Origin: Gimibacter soli
GTDB taxonomy: Bacteria; Pseudomonadota; Alphaproteobacteria; Sphingomonadales; Kordiimonadaceae
NCBI RefSeq assembly: GCF_028463845.1
Contig: NZ_CP116805.1
Location: 2,841,001-2,905,000 of the forward strand
Direction: 5' to 3'
DNA length: 64,000 nt
The position numbers and the translations under genes are program-made. Below the pieces are notes generated by a model. That model had not been told where the DNA came from. It did no database searches and saw nothing but the letters and a program-made list of their open reading frames with translations. This document shows, one piece after another, positions 15,662 through 23,493 of this stretch (the first letter of the stretch is position 1; every line of letters begins with the position of its first letter).

Positions 15662-15999
15662 GGCAGCAACAACCCCAGCTTGCGGTGCACGAGGAGGAGG
15701 AGAAGTGCAACGTCAGCCCGGCTGACATCCGCATCCCCCAACACTGCTTGCGACTTGGTGATCGATTGCAGAGCCTCAGTGAGGGCACCAATTTTGTAGA
15801 CAACGTCACGTTGTGCAGCGCTCTCTGTGACCGAGGCGCCGGCCAGAAGCCTCCGCGCATATTCCGACACGATGAGGCCAGCGGCGGCGGCACAGGCCTC
15901 GAGCCTGGCATATTCCTCCTCTGCCATCTTCACCGTGAACGGCCGGGTCAGTCTCGACTTCCGGCGCGTCCATTTTCCATCTTCTCTGACGTCTGACAT
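15658..15999 (-). CDS. MobC-like relaxosome accessory protein
   Basis: About 113 residues from the ATG at 15999, preceded by AAAGGAG; an upstream in-frame start lacks a site. After a basic N-terminus (KWTRRKSRLTRPFTVKM) comes a ribbon-helix-helix-like region (TVKMAEEEYARLEACAAAAG, then LIVSEYARRLLAG), typical of MobC/TraJ-like proteins that bind oriT and recruit the relaxase. The C-terminal half is helical and leucine-rich (SRADVALLLLLVHRKLGLLL). It is coupled to the relaxase by an ATGA overlap. A 16-base palindrome 75 bases upstream of its start is a candidate binding site. Confidence 0.75.
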   Translation of the reverse strand: MSDVREDGKWTRRKSRLTRPFTVKMAEEEYARLEACAAAAGLIVSEYARRLLAGASVTESAAQRDVVYKIGALTEALQSITKSQAVLGDADVSRADVALLLLLVHRKLGLLLP

Positions 16000-16074
16000 T
16001 CTTTGCTCCTTTCGTAATGACCGAGCCAAGGGGGTTTCAGAAGGGGGACTCCCCCCCTCGCCTGCTCAGGGGCT

Positions 16075-16090
16075 GACACGCATGCGTGTC
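16075..16090. promoter_or_regulatory. 16-base perfect palindrome upstream of the mob genes (candidate oriT or MobC site)
   Basis: GACACGCATGCGTGTC is a perfect palindrome. The heptamer CTGACAC appears directly on its left and again at its right end (16073 and 16090). It lies between the MobC start (15999) and the gene-poor region, where oriT sites of mobilisable elements usually sit. A nic site cannot be identified by eye. Confidence 0.45.
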
Positions 16091-16925
16091 TGACACTGAG
16101 GACTCTTGCTCAAACCGAAAGGTAGCAGCCCAAACTGAAAATCACGTCACGCCGGACAGAAAAACTTATTTTTCCTCAATATGTTGTGCGGAACATATCC
16201 ACCACACGACACCTGTTAAAAATGCCCCGGATTATTAACCAATCGCTGATTTGTTAACTGTTCACACGTCGGCGCCACACGACCCGCGCGTTTCCTCATC
16301 TTTTGTCGTGCGCTCACTCTAAAAGGGCCGATATGGCGGTTGTTAACTGCTCACTTCCAGACGCGCTGATTGGACGACCGATGAGGCGCACCCGATCGGC
16401 ATGCGCCGAGGTAGCCAAGCATGCTCAAAAGCTCCCACGCAGGACGCATTTCGTATGGTGTTTACGCTGGCCTTATCCTTACGGACCGATTGGGCGAGCA
16501 AGCCTCAGGCTGCCTCAACAAAGTTATTCCTGCACTTTCAGGGACCCCTGGGGTGTTGGAAAAATGGCAGAAAAGCTCGATTTGCCGATGAACCCTCATA
16601 AGATGTGTCGTGTATAATATATATTACACACAATGGTTGCTTGACATTCCTTAAAATCTATCTTAAATAGCGCTTGACTGCCAAATTTTTGCCTGACAGG
16701 CTATGCCCACGAAACACCGTGAGGCATCAATTTGGCACGACCATACCCCAAAAACCAAAACCATCGATCTTGCAGCTATGTGAATCGCGAGGCGTCGAAC
16801 GCACCTGGCGATCCAATCAGCCACAATACCTCCACTGGTAGATTAACGGCACGTGCGCAATCGCACTTTTTCCACCCCCTCAAGGCAGCCCCGAGCTCCC
16901 TCGCACCCTCCCCCAGGAGGTCAAC
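16091..16925. other. Gene-poor region between the mob module and the cargo genes
   Basis: 835 bases with only short, unconvincing frames. Composition drops from GC-rich near the mob genes to AT-rich at 16600-16680, including an imperfect palindrome around GTGTATAATATATATTACAC (16608-16629). It carries a putative plus-strand promoter at 16641-16669 and, at its end, the Shine-Dalgarno AGGAGGT of the next gene. Confidence 0.5.
16641..16669 (+). promoter_or_regulatory. Putative promoter for the 16926-18330 gene pair
   Basis: TTGACA (16641-16646) is followed after 17 bases by TAAATA (16664-16669). It lies in the most AT-rich part of the gap, on the strand of the downstream genes, but leaves a leader of about 250 bases. 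Confidence 0.4.
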
Positions 16926-17822
16926 ATGCCGTCCCTGACAAACGAAAATATCGAGCGAGCCGCAGCCACTGACCTGACAAAGACGCTAAGGTTACTCGGC
17001 GCGAAGCGACATCCTGATGAGCCCAAACGGTACGACCTGACCACCCTGCAAGGCAAAGAGGTCAGCGAGTATCGGTTTAGGCTCGAGGCAAACCAGTACT
17101 GGAACGAGGAGCTACGTGACCTCCGTGGCTTTGGCGCCATCACGGCTGCACAGCTCATACTCGGCACCTCCTTACAGGAAGTGGTCGATTTCCTAACGCT
17201 GGCAGCGACCTGGAGGGACGAGCTCAATGACGCCCATATCGAGGAAAAAAGGAGCACCGAACAGTCCTTTTTCTCCTTGATCTCAAGACGAGATGATGGC
17301 CTCCGGAACGAAGGGATGTCTTGGCTTCAAGAAGTATGGGGTATCGACCCATTCATCCTGCACGACCTTCGCAAAAGTGGCAAACTTCTCACCCACAAAC
17401 ACGCCCTAGGTTCGGCCGTCTGCTTCATGCAGTCGGACCCCACACCGCGTCTGCTTAACCCAGGTGAGAATTTCGTTTTCAGGCCCAGAGATCCAAGAGT
17501 GACGCAATTCCTCAGCGGCACTTTGGGCAAGGAAAAAGCCTTCTTCATTAATGAAACAAGCAAAGGCCCGCTGGTCCTCACACTCGATGCCATTGAAGCG
17601 ATATCTTTCTATCAAAAGCATCGAAAGCTTGAAAATTTCACGGTGGTCTCCCTGGCAAACCACAAGGTGGACTGGAATTGGCTACCTAAAGACAGGCCAA
17701 TCTTCGTTGCCTACCCCGCCACACCTGAAGGCGACCTAGCCACCCAATTAATACTCGAGAAGTACCCTAAAGCCATGCGCGTCCGTCCCAGCAACGGCGC
17801 TTGCTGGAATGTCGACCTTTAA
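16926..17822 (+). CDS. DUF3991/Toprim-like primase-related protein, degenerate
   Basis: A 298-residue protein with a perfect AGGAGGT ribosome site. Its order matches the DUF3991 plus Toprim proteins of plasmids and integrative elements: a primase zinc-domain-like N-part ending FGAITAAQLILGTSLQEVVDFLT (about 69-91), a central ...EVWGIDPFILHDLRKSGKL (about 136-154), and a C-terminal Toprim-like fold. There PLVLTLDAIEAISFY stands where the catalytic ESAIDALS is usual and FVAYPATPEGDLATQL where FDNDEAG is usual. The zinc cysteines and Toprim acids are thus missing, so it is probably not an active nuclease or primase. It is followed by an unknown gene on the same strand. Confidence 0.55.
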   Translation: MPSLTNENIERAAATDLTKTLRLLGAKRHPDEPKRYDLTTLQGKEVSEYRFRLEANQYWNEELRDLRGFGAITAAQLILGTSLQEVVDFLTLAATWRDELNDAHIEEKRSTEQSFFSLISRRDDGLRNEGMSWLQEVWGIDPFILHDLRKSGKLLTHKHALGSAVCFMQSDPTPRLLNPGENFVFRPRDPRVTQFLSGTLGKEKAFFINETSKGPLVLTLDAIEAISFYQKHRKLENFTVVSLANHKVDWNWLPKDRPIFVAYPATPEGDLATQLILEKYPKAMRVRPSNGACWNVDL

Positions 17823-17868
17823 ACGCAGGATCAATTCTGCCCTCAGATAACACACTGGAGACACCTCG

Positions 17869-18330
17869 ATGACAAAAACAATCTCGATCGATGACCTCGA
17901 AGAACTCGCCTCAGAAGCCCTCTTGGTCAAGACCTGGGCCAACCCGCCAGAAGAATTCATTGAGTACCAAAGATCCTGCTTCGACGAGGAGAAGCCGCAG
18001 CATCCTAAAGTCATATTAATCAACAAACTAATCGGTGATGGATTTATTATGATTGCCCAGAAGGAGGTCGACCTTCTGCCAGAGGGCCCCCAGTTCACCC
18101 CTTGGGAAAAGGCAATCATCGCGGCAGATCCCGACAACGCCATGATCCAAGATCTTCAGTTCGATGTGTTTGACGAAGACCGCGGAAGAAACCTGAGAGG
18201 CCAGGAGATTGAAGAAATCATCGCCACATACAGCAAGGTGTGGGATTTCCAACTCTCGATGCTAAAAAACGAACCTGATGAAAACGGCCCCTATTACATT
18301 GACTTCGGCGCCAGATGGTATCGAGATTGA
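17869..18330 (+). CDS. Uncharacterised acidic protein of the mobile element
   Basis: A 153-residue acidic protein (MTKTISIDDLEELASEALLV; FDVFDEDRGRNLRGQEIEEI) ending in YYIDFGARWYRD. No signal peptide, membrane segment or motif that I recognise. It lies 46 bases after the DUF3991-like gene and has a GGAG ribosome site eight bases before the ATG, so the two are probably co-transcribed. The coding signal is good (long frame, charged helices alternating with hydrophobic positions), but no function can be proposed. Confidence 0.65.
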   Translation: MTKTISIDDLEELASEALLVKTWANPPEEFIEYQRSCFDEEKPQHPKVILINKLIGDGFIMIAQKEVDLLPEGPQFTPWEKAIIAADPDNAMIQDLQFDVFDEDRGRNLRGQEIEEIIATYSKVWDFQLSMLKNEPDENGPYYIDFGARWYRD

Positions 18331-18625
18331 TTTCCAATGCCGACCCATCGATATTCAGGACTATTATCTTCGGACCTCCAACCGATGCAGAGCTGATCTT
18401 CCCCCAATAGGCGGTCGAGGCTCAGTGTTTGTGCGTTGATGTTTCTACTACCAGTTCGACGCGCGGGGGGGGGCTTCGGGCTAGTGCCGAAAAAAGCCGA
18501 GCCGGTGCCGACGGGGCGCCGAAGTGGTGCCGAAGTGCTTGTCAAACATCGCGTTTTCCGATGGGCAAACGTAGGTAGGGCACGATAAAAGACGGAAAAA
18601 ATAGGAAAAAATATAAAAACACTTA

Positions 18626-18680
18626 TTGACAGAACAGGCTGAAAGAACATAAATGGCGATGTGGACACGATGTAGCTACA
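18626..18680 (+). promoter_or_regulatory. Antitoxin promoter with TGTAGCTACA operator
   Basis: TTGACA (18626-18631), 16 bases, then CATAAA (18648-18653), with the palindrome TGTAGCTACA at 18671-18680 just after the expected start of transcription. The same decamer lies in front of the toxin gene at 19078-19087. The antitoxin or the complex is the likely repressor. The region 18331-18625 upstream holds no gene, only GGTGCCGA-like low-complexity repeats around 18480-18540. Confidence 0.6.
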
Positions 18681-18723
18681 AGAAGGTGGCGCACGTGAAT
18701 CACGACAAAAATAGGAGAGAGCC

Positions 18724-18984
18724 ATGAACGCAGACGCAGTGGTGCGGGCGCGTATTCCTTCGGAGATGAAGGACCGAGCGACCGCCGCGCTGAATGCTAT
18801 GGGACTGTCTGTTTCCGATGCAATCCGCCTAATGTTGCGCCGGGTTGCCGATGAACAAAAAATTCCGTTCTCGATTGAAGTGCCGAATGCCGAGACTCGG
18901 GCAGCAATTGATGAGCTTGATGCTGGAAAGGGCACTTTTGTTTCGTCTGTTGACGAACTTTGGGCGGAAGTCGATAAGGACTAG
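18724..18984 (+). CDS. RelB/DinJ-family antitoxin
   Basis: An 86-residue protein with an N-terminal ribbon-helix-helix typical of DinJ/RelB: VVRARIPSEMKDRATAALNAMGLSVSDAIRLMLRRVADE. The C-terminal tail (IPFSIEVPNAETRAAIDELD) should wrap the toxin. The ribosome site AGGAGAG precedes the ATG. Its partner is the YafQ-like toxin at 19150. Unusually, 165 bases with a terminator hairpin and a second promoter/operator separate the two genes. Confidence 0.9.
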   Translation: MNADAVVRARIPSEMKDRATAALNAMGLSVSDAIRLMLRRVADEQKIPFSIEVPNAETRAAIDELDAGKGTFVSSVDELWAEVDKD

Positions 18985-19001
18985 ACCCCTGAAATAAAAG
19001 G

Positions 19002-19037
19002 AAAAAGCGCCACCTAAACAAGGTCGGCGCTTTTTTT
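19002..19037 (+). terminator. Terminator between antitoxin and toxin genes
   Basis: GCGCC-ACCT (19007-19015) pairs with AGGT-GGCGC (19021-19030, one bulged C), flanked by A5 and T7 tracts. This is a classical intrinsic terminator placed directly after the antitoxin stop and before the toxin's own promoter. Confidence 0.8.
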
Positions 19038-19048
19038 ATGCCCGACAC

Positions 19049-19090
19049 TTTACAAAAATCGGAATATGTGGTACCATTGTAGCTACAATG
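19049..19090 (+). promoter_or_regulatory. Separate toxin promoter with CATTGTAGCTACAATG operator
   Basis: TTTACA (19049-19054), 17 bases, then TACCAT (19072-19077). The perfect 16-base palindrome CATTGTAGCTACAATG (19075-19090) overlaps the -10. Its centre is identical to the decamer in the antitoxin promoter, so both units are probably controlled by the same repressor. Confidence 0.6.
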
Positions 19091-19149
19091 CCACGAAAAT
19101 GCGTGGCTGCGATAAAACTCGGGCAAGTATTTTTTTGAGGGATTTTTTG

Positions 19150-19419
19150 ATGCTTAGGATACAGCTGGCCACTGCTTGCAAGCGCGATTTGAGGCGCTTG
19201 GATAAGCAGGGTAAGGACAAGTCGAAATTCAGTGAGGTGGTAGCACTTCTGCAGGCGGGGGAGACTCTGCCAAAGCGTTATCAAGACCATGTCCTGCAAG
19301 GGGAATGGCGCGGATATAGGGACCTGCATATCGAACCGAATTGGGTGCTGATCTACAAGATCAGTGGTGGGGATCTGCACTTGGCACGAACAGGCAGTCA
19401 CCCAGAGGTATTCGGTTAA
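19150..19419 (+). CDS. YafQ/RelE-family mRNA interferase toxin
   Basis: About 89 residues from the ATG at 19150, which follows GAGGG. The sequence is a small basic RelE-superfamily RNase of the YafQ type: MLRIQLATACKRDLRRLDKQ, LPKRYQDHVLQGEWRGYRDLHI, NWVLIYKI, and LHLARTGSHPEVFG. The terminal His and Phe-Gly are the catalytic end of YafQ-like toxins. These cleave mRNA in the ribosome. All the usual parts appear present, so the toxin should be active. It has its own promoter/operator. Confidence 0.9.
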   Translation: MLRIQLATACKRDLRRLDKQGKDKSKFSEVVALLQAGETLPKRYQDHVLQGEWRGYRDLHIEPNWVLIYKISGGDLHLARTGSHPEVFG

Positions 19420-19749
19420 ATCTTGATCGCTTAAGCGGCCATTTTCCTTGAATGGCGCGACACTATCGTCACCTTATTGAGGGGGGGGGCAGGTAAGCGT
19501 TTTTTTATCTATTTTCGGCCCATCAACCCATGCGGGATTGATCATCTACCAATCGGTGGCCCGTGTTCAATGTTGTTACATTGATGCTTCTCCCGCAAGA
19601 TCGGAGTAGCGGTGGTGCAGAGTGGAACCGGGGGATCGAACTGGCATTGGCCTTTTCGTTTCCAGTGTCGGCGGCCTCTAGCCAAGACTACCATGAGGGC
19701 GTTTGGAATTGAAGTACCGCCGCCACGCTTCAGACTTATCTGAGAAAAT
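19420..19749. other. Gap between the toxin and the three-gene cassette
   Basis: 330 bases between convergent units. It contains a run of eight G near 19480 followed by T-rich sequence. A GATCGAACTGGC stretch near 19634 looks superficially like a tRNA T-arm but has no acceptor or anticodon stem. I see no gene. Confidence 0.4.
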
Positions 19750-20724
19750 TCAACGTAACCTTCCGCGTGTCAATGTCTCTTGATAAGCGGGCAGATTTTC
19801 CATGAAGTCACTGATATCAAATATGTGCTTAATCATAGCGCCAGAAGTTCTCTTGATCTTTCGCACAGGGTGATCATAGATCAGCTCGACAATATCTGGG
19901 TAATTCAGCCTGAACAAGATTGCGCCTAATGCATGCGGCTTTGTGCCAAACAGACCAACCTTGATCTTTCTTTGGGGAAATTCCTTAAGAAGTTCCACCA
20001 AACACCTGTAAGCAGAAAAGGGACAACTGGCTGACGCATATCTTATATTCTTCCATGCTTGATATTTTGAATGCATCAAGGGAATCACGTTGCCTTCAAA
20101 GCTATAGAATGGATACTCTGGCTTATAGCCTGGGACCCCAATTATCGGAAAAACGGTATCTCGTTCCGGCTCAAGTTGTTCCAATGCGTGAAAAAGCCTA
20201 GGCCCTTCAAAGCCGACAAATGCTGCAAAAATATATCGCTCATCATCATCACCGGAAAAGCTTGCAAATCCAGGTATCGGCGCGATCCCGCGTGTTTTTT
20301 CACTTAGATCGTACAGTAGACCGGCCGCTGGGTTGTCGCTCTTTTTATAGTCTTTGGGCTCTACGTAGATAATTGATATTTTCTTCCGCAATGATAGAGA
20401 GACCTTCAGAAGCGGGGCCCAAACTGAATGACACAGGCCGGTAACATCCAGAAAAATTCTGTCTTTCTCAATGCCAAGTATGAAATTCCGCATTGCCCCA
20501 ATATTGGATTTTGGGAATGAGGTGACTCCGGAAATATTTAATGTTTCATTAACCTCTTCGATAACTTCAAAGAAACTAACCTTAGAGAATGCCCTATCTT
20601 GGGTGCTGAAGTGGTTACTGCGCTCTTCGAAGTTTCCATAAATAAAGGCGCACGAGCCCAATGGATATGATGCCAATGGACCTTCGCAAATCTCAGAAAC
20701 AAAAAAGTCAAAATCTTCAATCAT
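19750..20724 (-). CDS. Uncharacterised Rossmann-like protein, third gene of the PRTase/ATPase cassette
   Basis: About 324 residues from the ATG at 20724; a TTG five codons earlier (20739) is an alternative. The start lies inside the 3' end of the ATPase gene, so translation is coupled. I do not recognise the family. The body alternates strands and helices: DRIFLDVTGLCHSVWAPLL (about 88-106), KISIIYVEPKDY (about 115-126), FAAFVGFEGPRLFHALEQLEP, then KVGLFGTKPHALGAILF (about 255-271) and VELIYDHP. The LDVTG and GTKPHALG segments recall the TGG(T)K-type loops of CARF nucleotide-sensing domains, but that is resemblance only. No nuclease or membrane motif is visible. Strongly AT-rich, like the two genes before it. 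Confidence 0.75.
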   Translation of the reverse strand: MIEDFDFFVSEICEGPLASYPLGSCAFIYGNFEERSNHFSTQDRAFSKVSFFEVIEEVNETLNISGVTSFPKSNIGAMRNFILGIEKDRIFLDVTGLCHSVWAPLLKVSLSLRKKISIIYVEPKDYKKSDNPAAGLLYDLSEKTRGIAPIPGFASFSGDDDERYIFAAFVGFEGPRLFHALEQLEPERDTVFPIIGVPGYKPEYPFYSFEGNVIPLMHSKYQAWKNIRYASASCPFSAYRCLVELLKEFPQRKIKVGLFGTKPHALGAILFRLNYPDIVELIYDHPVRKIKRTSGAMIKHIFDISDFMENLPAYQETLTRGRLR

Positions 20725-22636
20725 TGAAGAATTCTTCAAAAAGCTTTAACTGCCCCGGCAGCTCCTCCACGAAACCTCTGTTCTGGCGCTCCACGATTGA
20801 CCGAATGGTTTTTGCCGGAGCTTCGATAAGGTCAACGATTTCTGCTTCGTTAAGCATCAAATTTCGACGTCTGCGGTGACTGTAATTGAAGAATGGCGCG
20901 AAGATCGGATGCAACTGATAAGTCTCATCCTTAAGATCCCCCTCTCCTTTCGGCTTATTTCCAGGGAAAGTAAGCAATGCCAAATGCATCACACTTGCCC
21001 TTAATATCTGCGAGGCTTTTGAGTCTGCGTTCAATAGCCAGTCATCGATTGATGAAAAACGGCCGGCACTTCTGGTACTTAGTCGAAATTGATTGACCTC
21101 AATAGAATGCCCAGCTGTATCGCTCGCCAACAAACCAAAGATTCGGCCAAGAGCCAGTACAAGCTTCGTTAATTGCGCACCAAAGCTAGTTAATCCGCTT
21201 AGCTCCCCGAGATTTTTCTTTCCGACACTGATTGCTGCGTCTGTCTGCCTATCCGCGGGAATGGGATTAGCTAAATTACAGCCTGCTTCAGCGTGTAGCC
21301 GAATGGCCTTTTCAACCAACTCCATTAAATACCGGATATTATCTCCGCAAAGTTTCAGATAGACGTTCCAGCCCGAGTAGTATTTTTTTATCCCACTCTT
21401 TCCTCGCTTGATATTGAAGAGCGCTGAGTATCTGTATTCTCGTAGTCGATTATCCCAGGTAGTGCGATCTTCACTAATTTCACTGTAAACCTCGATAAAG
21501 TCGCGACGCTCGCCTTCTGCCCACAATGAAACCACGTAGAGATCAAGATCGGAAAGGCTATCCTCAATCAGGCATAAATCCTTATTTTTTAATGAGCGAA
21601 CTTCAGCTCGAAGCTCAGCCGCCAGTGGCCCGAGGCCAAGGAGACTCGCCTCCTCATCTGAGGACAGCCCCGGGAATAAGTCCCTCACCAATAGAACTTC
21701 TTCAGATTCACCAGCGGCTTCGAGTCTTGCATTGCAAACTTTCTCAGCAAACTCCGCAAACTTGTCTCCAGCCATTGCTTCAGCAATATTAATCAATACA
21801 TAGTCTGAAGGATGATGAAGAAATTGGTCTCGGCTTTCGGTTCCTTTATTAGACCAGCCAAGATGCCTTGCCCCGATCTTAAAAGTATACGATGTAGTTG
21901 CATGCTTAATATATGTATTAACTATTTCTTGCTGAAATTCCAAGAAATTCTCATATTCGTCTATTATTAGGAAAAACGTCTTACCGACAAAAAATTTATT
22001 ATTAACTAATTCTGTAAATATAAAATCCAAAGCACCAGTCGCGCTGAGTCTTGGACAATCATCTATTCCTATATTATTGACATACATTTCAATTTTCAGA
22101 AGGGCACTTTCGACACCCAACAAAACATCGTCAACTCCATTACAAGATTCAATGCATAAAACCCTAGAAATTTTTCCCAAAGATTCATTGCTTATAAGAC
22201 GTTGCGCCAAATTATTTTCTGCTGCTTGCAAAAAGGCAAAGGCCTTCTGCGCAAAAGTAAGAGCGAAGTAATGCTTAAAGAGGCGCGACCACGTTTCCTG
22301 ATCCACCCCACCCCCTCTAAATGCTGTCACTCGCGGGATATTTACACGGTAGTAGAGTCCAATATGCCGCTGCTCAAGCATCTGCCGCCAAAGGCTAGCA
22401 TCAGGCAATTCCCGTTCTTTCCTCCTTATCAGTTCCAATTGCCCTTGGTAGGAAAGCGTTCTCAGCACCGTGGTTTTGCCCGTTCCTCGCCCCCCTATTA
22501 GGGCACAAGGACGGAAAGTCGTAAGCTCAGGATAATAGGCAGGTTCCTTGTAAAGCTCGAAGATAGAGTCATTGAGCCATTCAGCCTTATAGCTCCCAAA
22601 CAGGTCGCTGATTTTTTGGAGGTTTGCCGTCATCAT
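20717..22636 (-). CDS. ORC/CDC6-like P-loop ATPase of a conflict cassette
   Basis: About 639 residues. The ATG at 22636 overlaps the TGA of the preceding gene (ATGA) and has GGAG upstream; an earlier in-frame start at 22660 is less likely. Walker A is LIGGRGTGKTT (about 46-56), Walker B TFFLIIDEYENF (about 220-231), and KIGARHLGW (about 253-261) may be the sensor region. The domain resembles ORC/CDC6-type STAND/AAA ATPases that carry a long helical C-terminal part with a winged-helix-like end (YSHRRRRNLMLNEAEIVDLI...AKTIRSIVERQ). Family memory: ORC-CDC6-like ATPases next to phosphoribosyltransferase-like proteins are predicted components of prokaryotic conflict systems. The activity here is not known. 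Confidence 0.78.
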   Translation of the reverse strand: MMTANLQKISDLFGSYKAEWLNDSIFELYKEPAYYPELTTFRPCALIGGRGTGKTTVLRTLSYQGQLELIRRKERELPDASLWRQMLEQRHIGLYYRVNIPRVTAFRGGGVDQETWSRLFKHYFALTFAQKAFAFLQAAENNLAQRLISNESLGKISRVLCIESCNGVDDVLLGVESALLKIEMYVNNIGIDDCPRLSATGALDFIFTELVNNKFFVGKTFFLIIDEYENFLEFQQEIVNTYIKHATTSYTFKIGARHLGWSNKGTESRDQFLHHPSDYVLINIAEAMAGDKFAEFAEKVCNARLEAAGESEEVLLVRDLFPGLSSDEEASLLGLGPLAAELRAEVRSLKNKDLCLIEDSLSDLDLYVVSLWAEGERRDFIEVYSEISEDRTTWDNRLREYRYSALFNIKRGKSGIKKYYSGWNVYLKLCGDNIRYLMELVEKAIRLHAEAGCNLANPIPADRQTDAAISVGKKNLGELSGLTSFGAQLTKLVLALGRIFGLLASDTAGHSIEVNQFRLSTRSAGRFSSIDDWLLNADSKASQILRASVMHLALLTFPGNKPKGEGDLKDETYQLHPIFAPFFNYSHRRRRNLMLNEAEIVDLIEAPAKTIRSIVERQNRGFVEELPGQLKLFEEFFND

Positions 22637-23493
22637 TTTCGCTCCATCAGCGGGCACCAACTGCGTGAGCGGTGAAGAAATAAAGGCAGGGTCACATCTG
22701 GAATACTTCTATGGACTGCGACTGCAAACCCCAAACCATGATGCCCTCGATGCTCCTTGAGACCGGCGCGTTGACTACAATCATAAATGACCTGTTCTGC
22801 ATTGGCCCGTTGGCCGTCGTTCCAAATTAACGAATCTTTTGCAAAGGCACAGTAGTTGTTCGATAATACTTGCCCAGGGAAAGTTACACAATTTCCGCTG
22901 CACATAGTCCGAATTTGATCCAATCCATATTGGGTAGCTATGTACGGCACATAAAAAGCAGTTACGTTGCCAACGCAGAGCTGTTTGAAGGATATTTTAG
23001 ACCGAAGGCGTGTTTTTTCTTCATTCCAAGTTGTGGAGAACTGGTCTCCCGAACCAACAAAATCGTCGACGAAAACAACATACCGACTCTTTCCATCAGC
23101 TATGGCACCCAAAGCCTCGTCAGGCGTGTACATTCTATGCTCCTCAAATCCCAACTCCTGACGGGTCAATCGAATGATAGTAGGGCCACTTTTTGATGGG
23201 TTATCATCAGCAGGATAAGTGAATATTGCTGTCCGTAAAAATTCGCTCCACGCTTTTCGCCGCTCGGTACCCTCGTACTGATAAAAGTGCCGAGCAATTC
23301 CTGAGAATGCACTCCTAAGAAGCTGTCCACACATGCATTCGTTGAAATACATAAACGACAAAAGCAGCGATTCTGCGTAAGGGCGCTCCGATACGGTAAA
23401 ATTATCCAACCAAGCTGCAGCCTTCAGGCGAGGTTGTGTAGGCCATACCCTCAAATCCTCGAAACTGTTACAGCGGTCCAATACAGCTGTCAT
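22633..23493 (-). CDS. Phosphoribosyltransferase-like protein (PRTase-CE type), first gene of the cassette
   Basis: A 286-residue protein. The segment SRYVVFVDDFVGSGDQFSTT (about 136-155) is the PRPP-binding motif of type I phosphoribosyltransferases (hydrophobic strand, two Asp, then a G-S/T-G loop). An N-terminal helical region (LRVWPTQPRLKAAAWLDNF) precedes it. The C-terminus has a His/Cys-rich stretch (LKEHRGHHGLGFAVAVHR; PLFLHRSRSWCPLMER). I associate this layout with the PRTase-like family named from conflict-system surveys (PRTase-CE, from memory). The substrate is unknown and it may have lost catalysis. Start at 23493; the stop overlaps the ATPase start, so the three genes form one operon. 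Confidence 0.75.
   Translation of the reverse strand: MTAVLDRCNSFEDLRVWPTQPRLKAAAWLDNFTVSERPYAESLLLSFMYFNECMCGQLLRSAFSGIARHFYQYEGTERRKAWSEFLRTAIFTYPADDNPSKSGPTIIRLTRQELGFEEHRMYTPDEALGAIADGKSRYVVFVDDFVGSGDQFSTTWNEEKTRLRSKISFKQLCVGNVTAFYVPYIATQYGLDQIRTMCSGNCVTFPGQVLSNNYCAFAKDSLIWNDGQRANAEQVIYDCSQRAGLKEHRGHHGLGFAVAVHRSIPDVTLPLFLHRSRSWCPLMERK

Noticed and set aside
18470..18545. GGTGCCGA-like repeats as a CRISPR or iteron array
   Set aside because: Copies are irregular, short and unevenly spaced; they look like low-complexity sequence.
19625..19650. A tRNA T-arm-like stretch (GATCGAACTGGC) as a tRNA or att fragment
   Set aside because: No acceptor, D or anticodon stem can be folded around it, and it does not match the tRNA-Leu 3' end.
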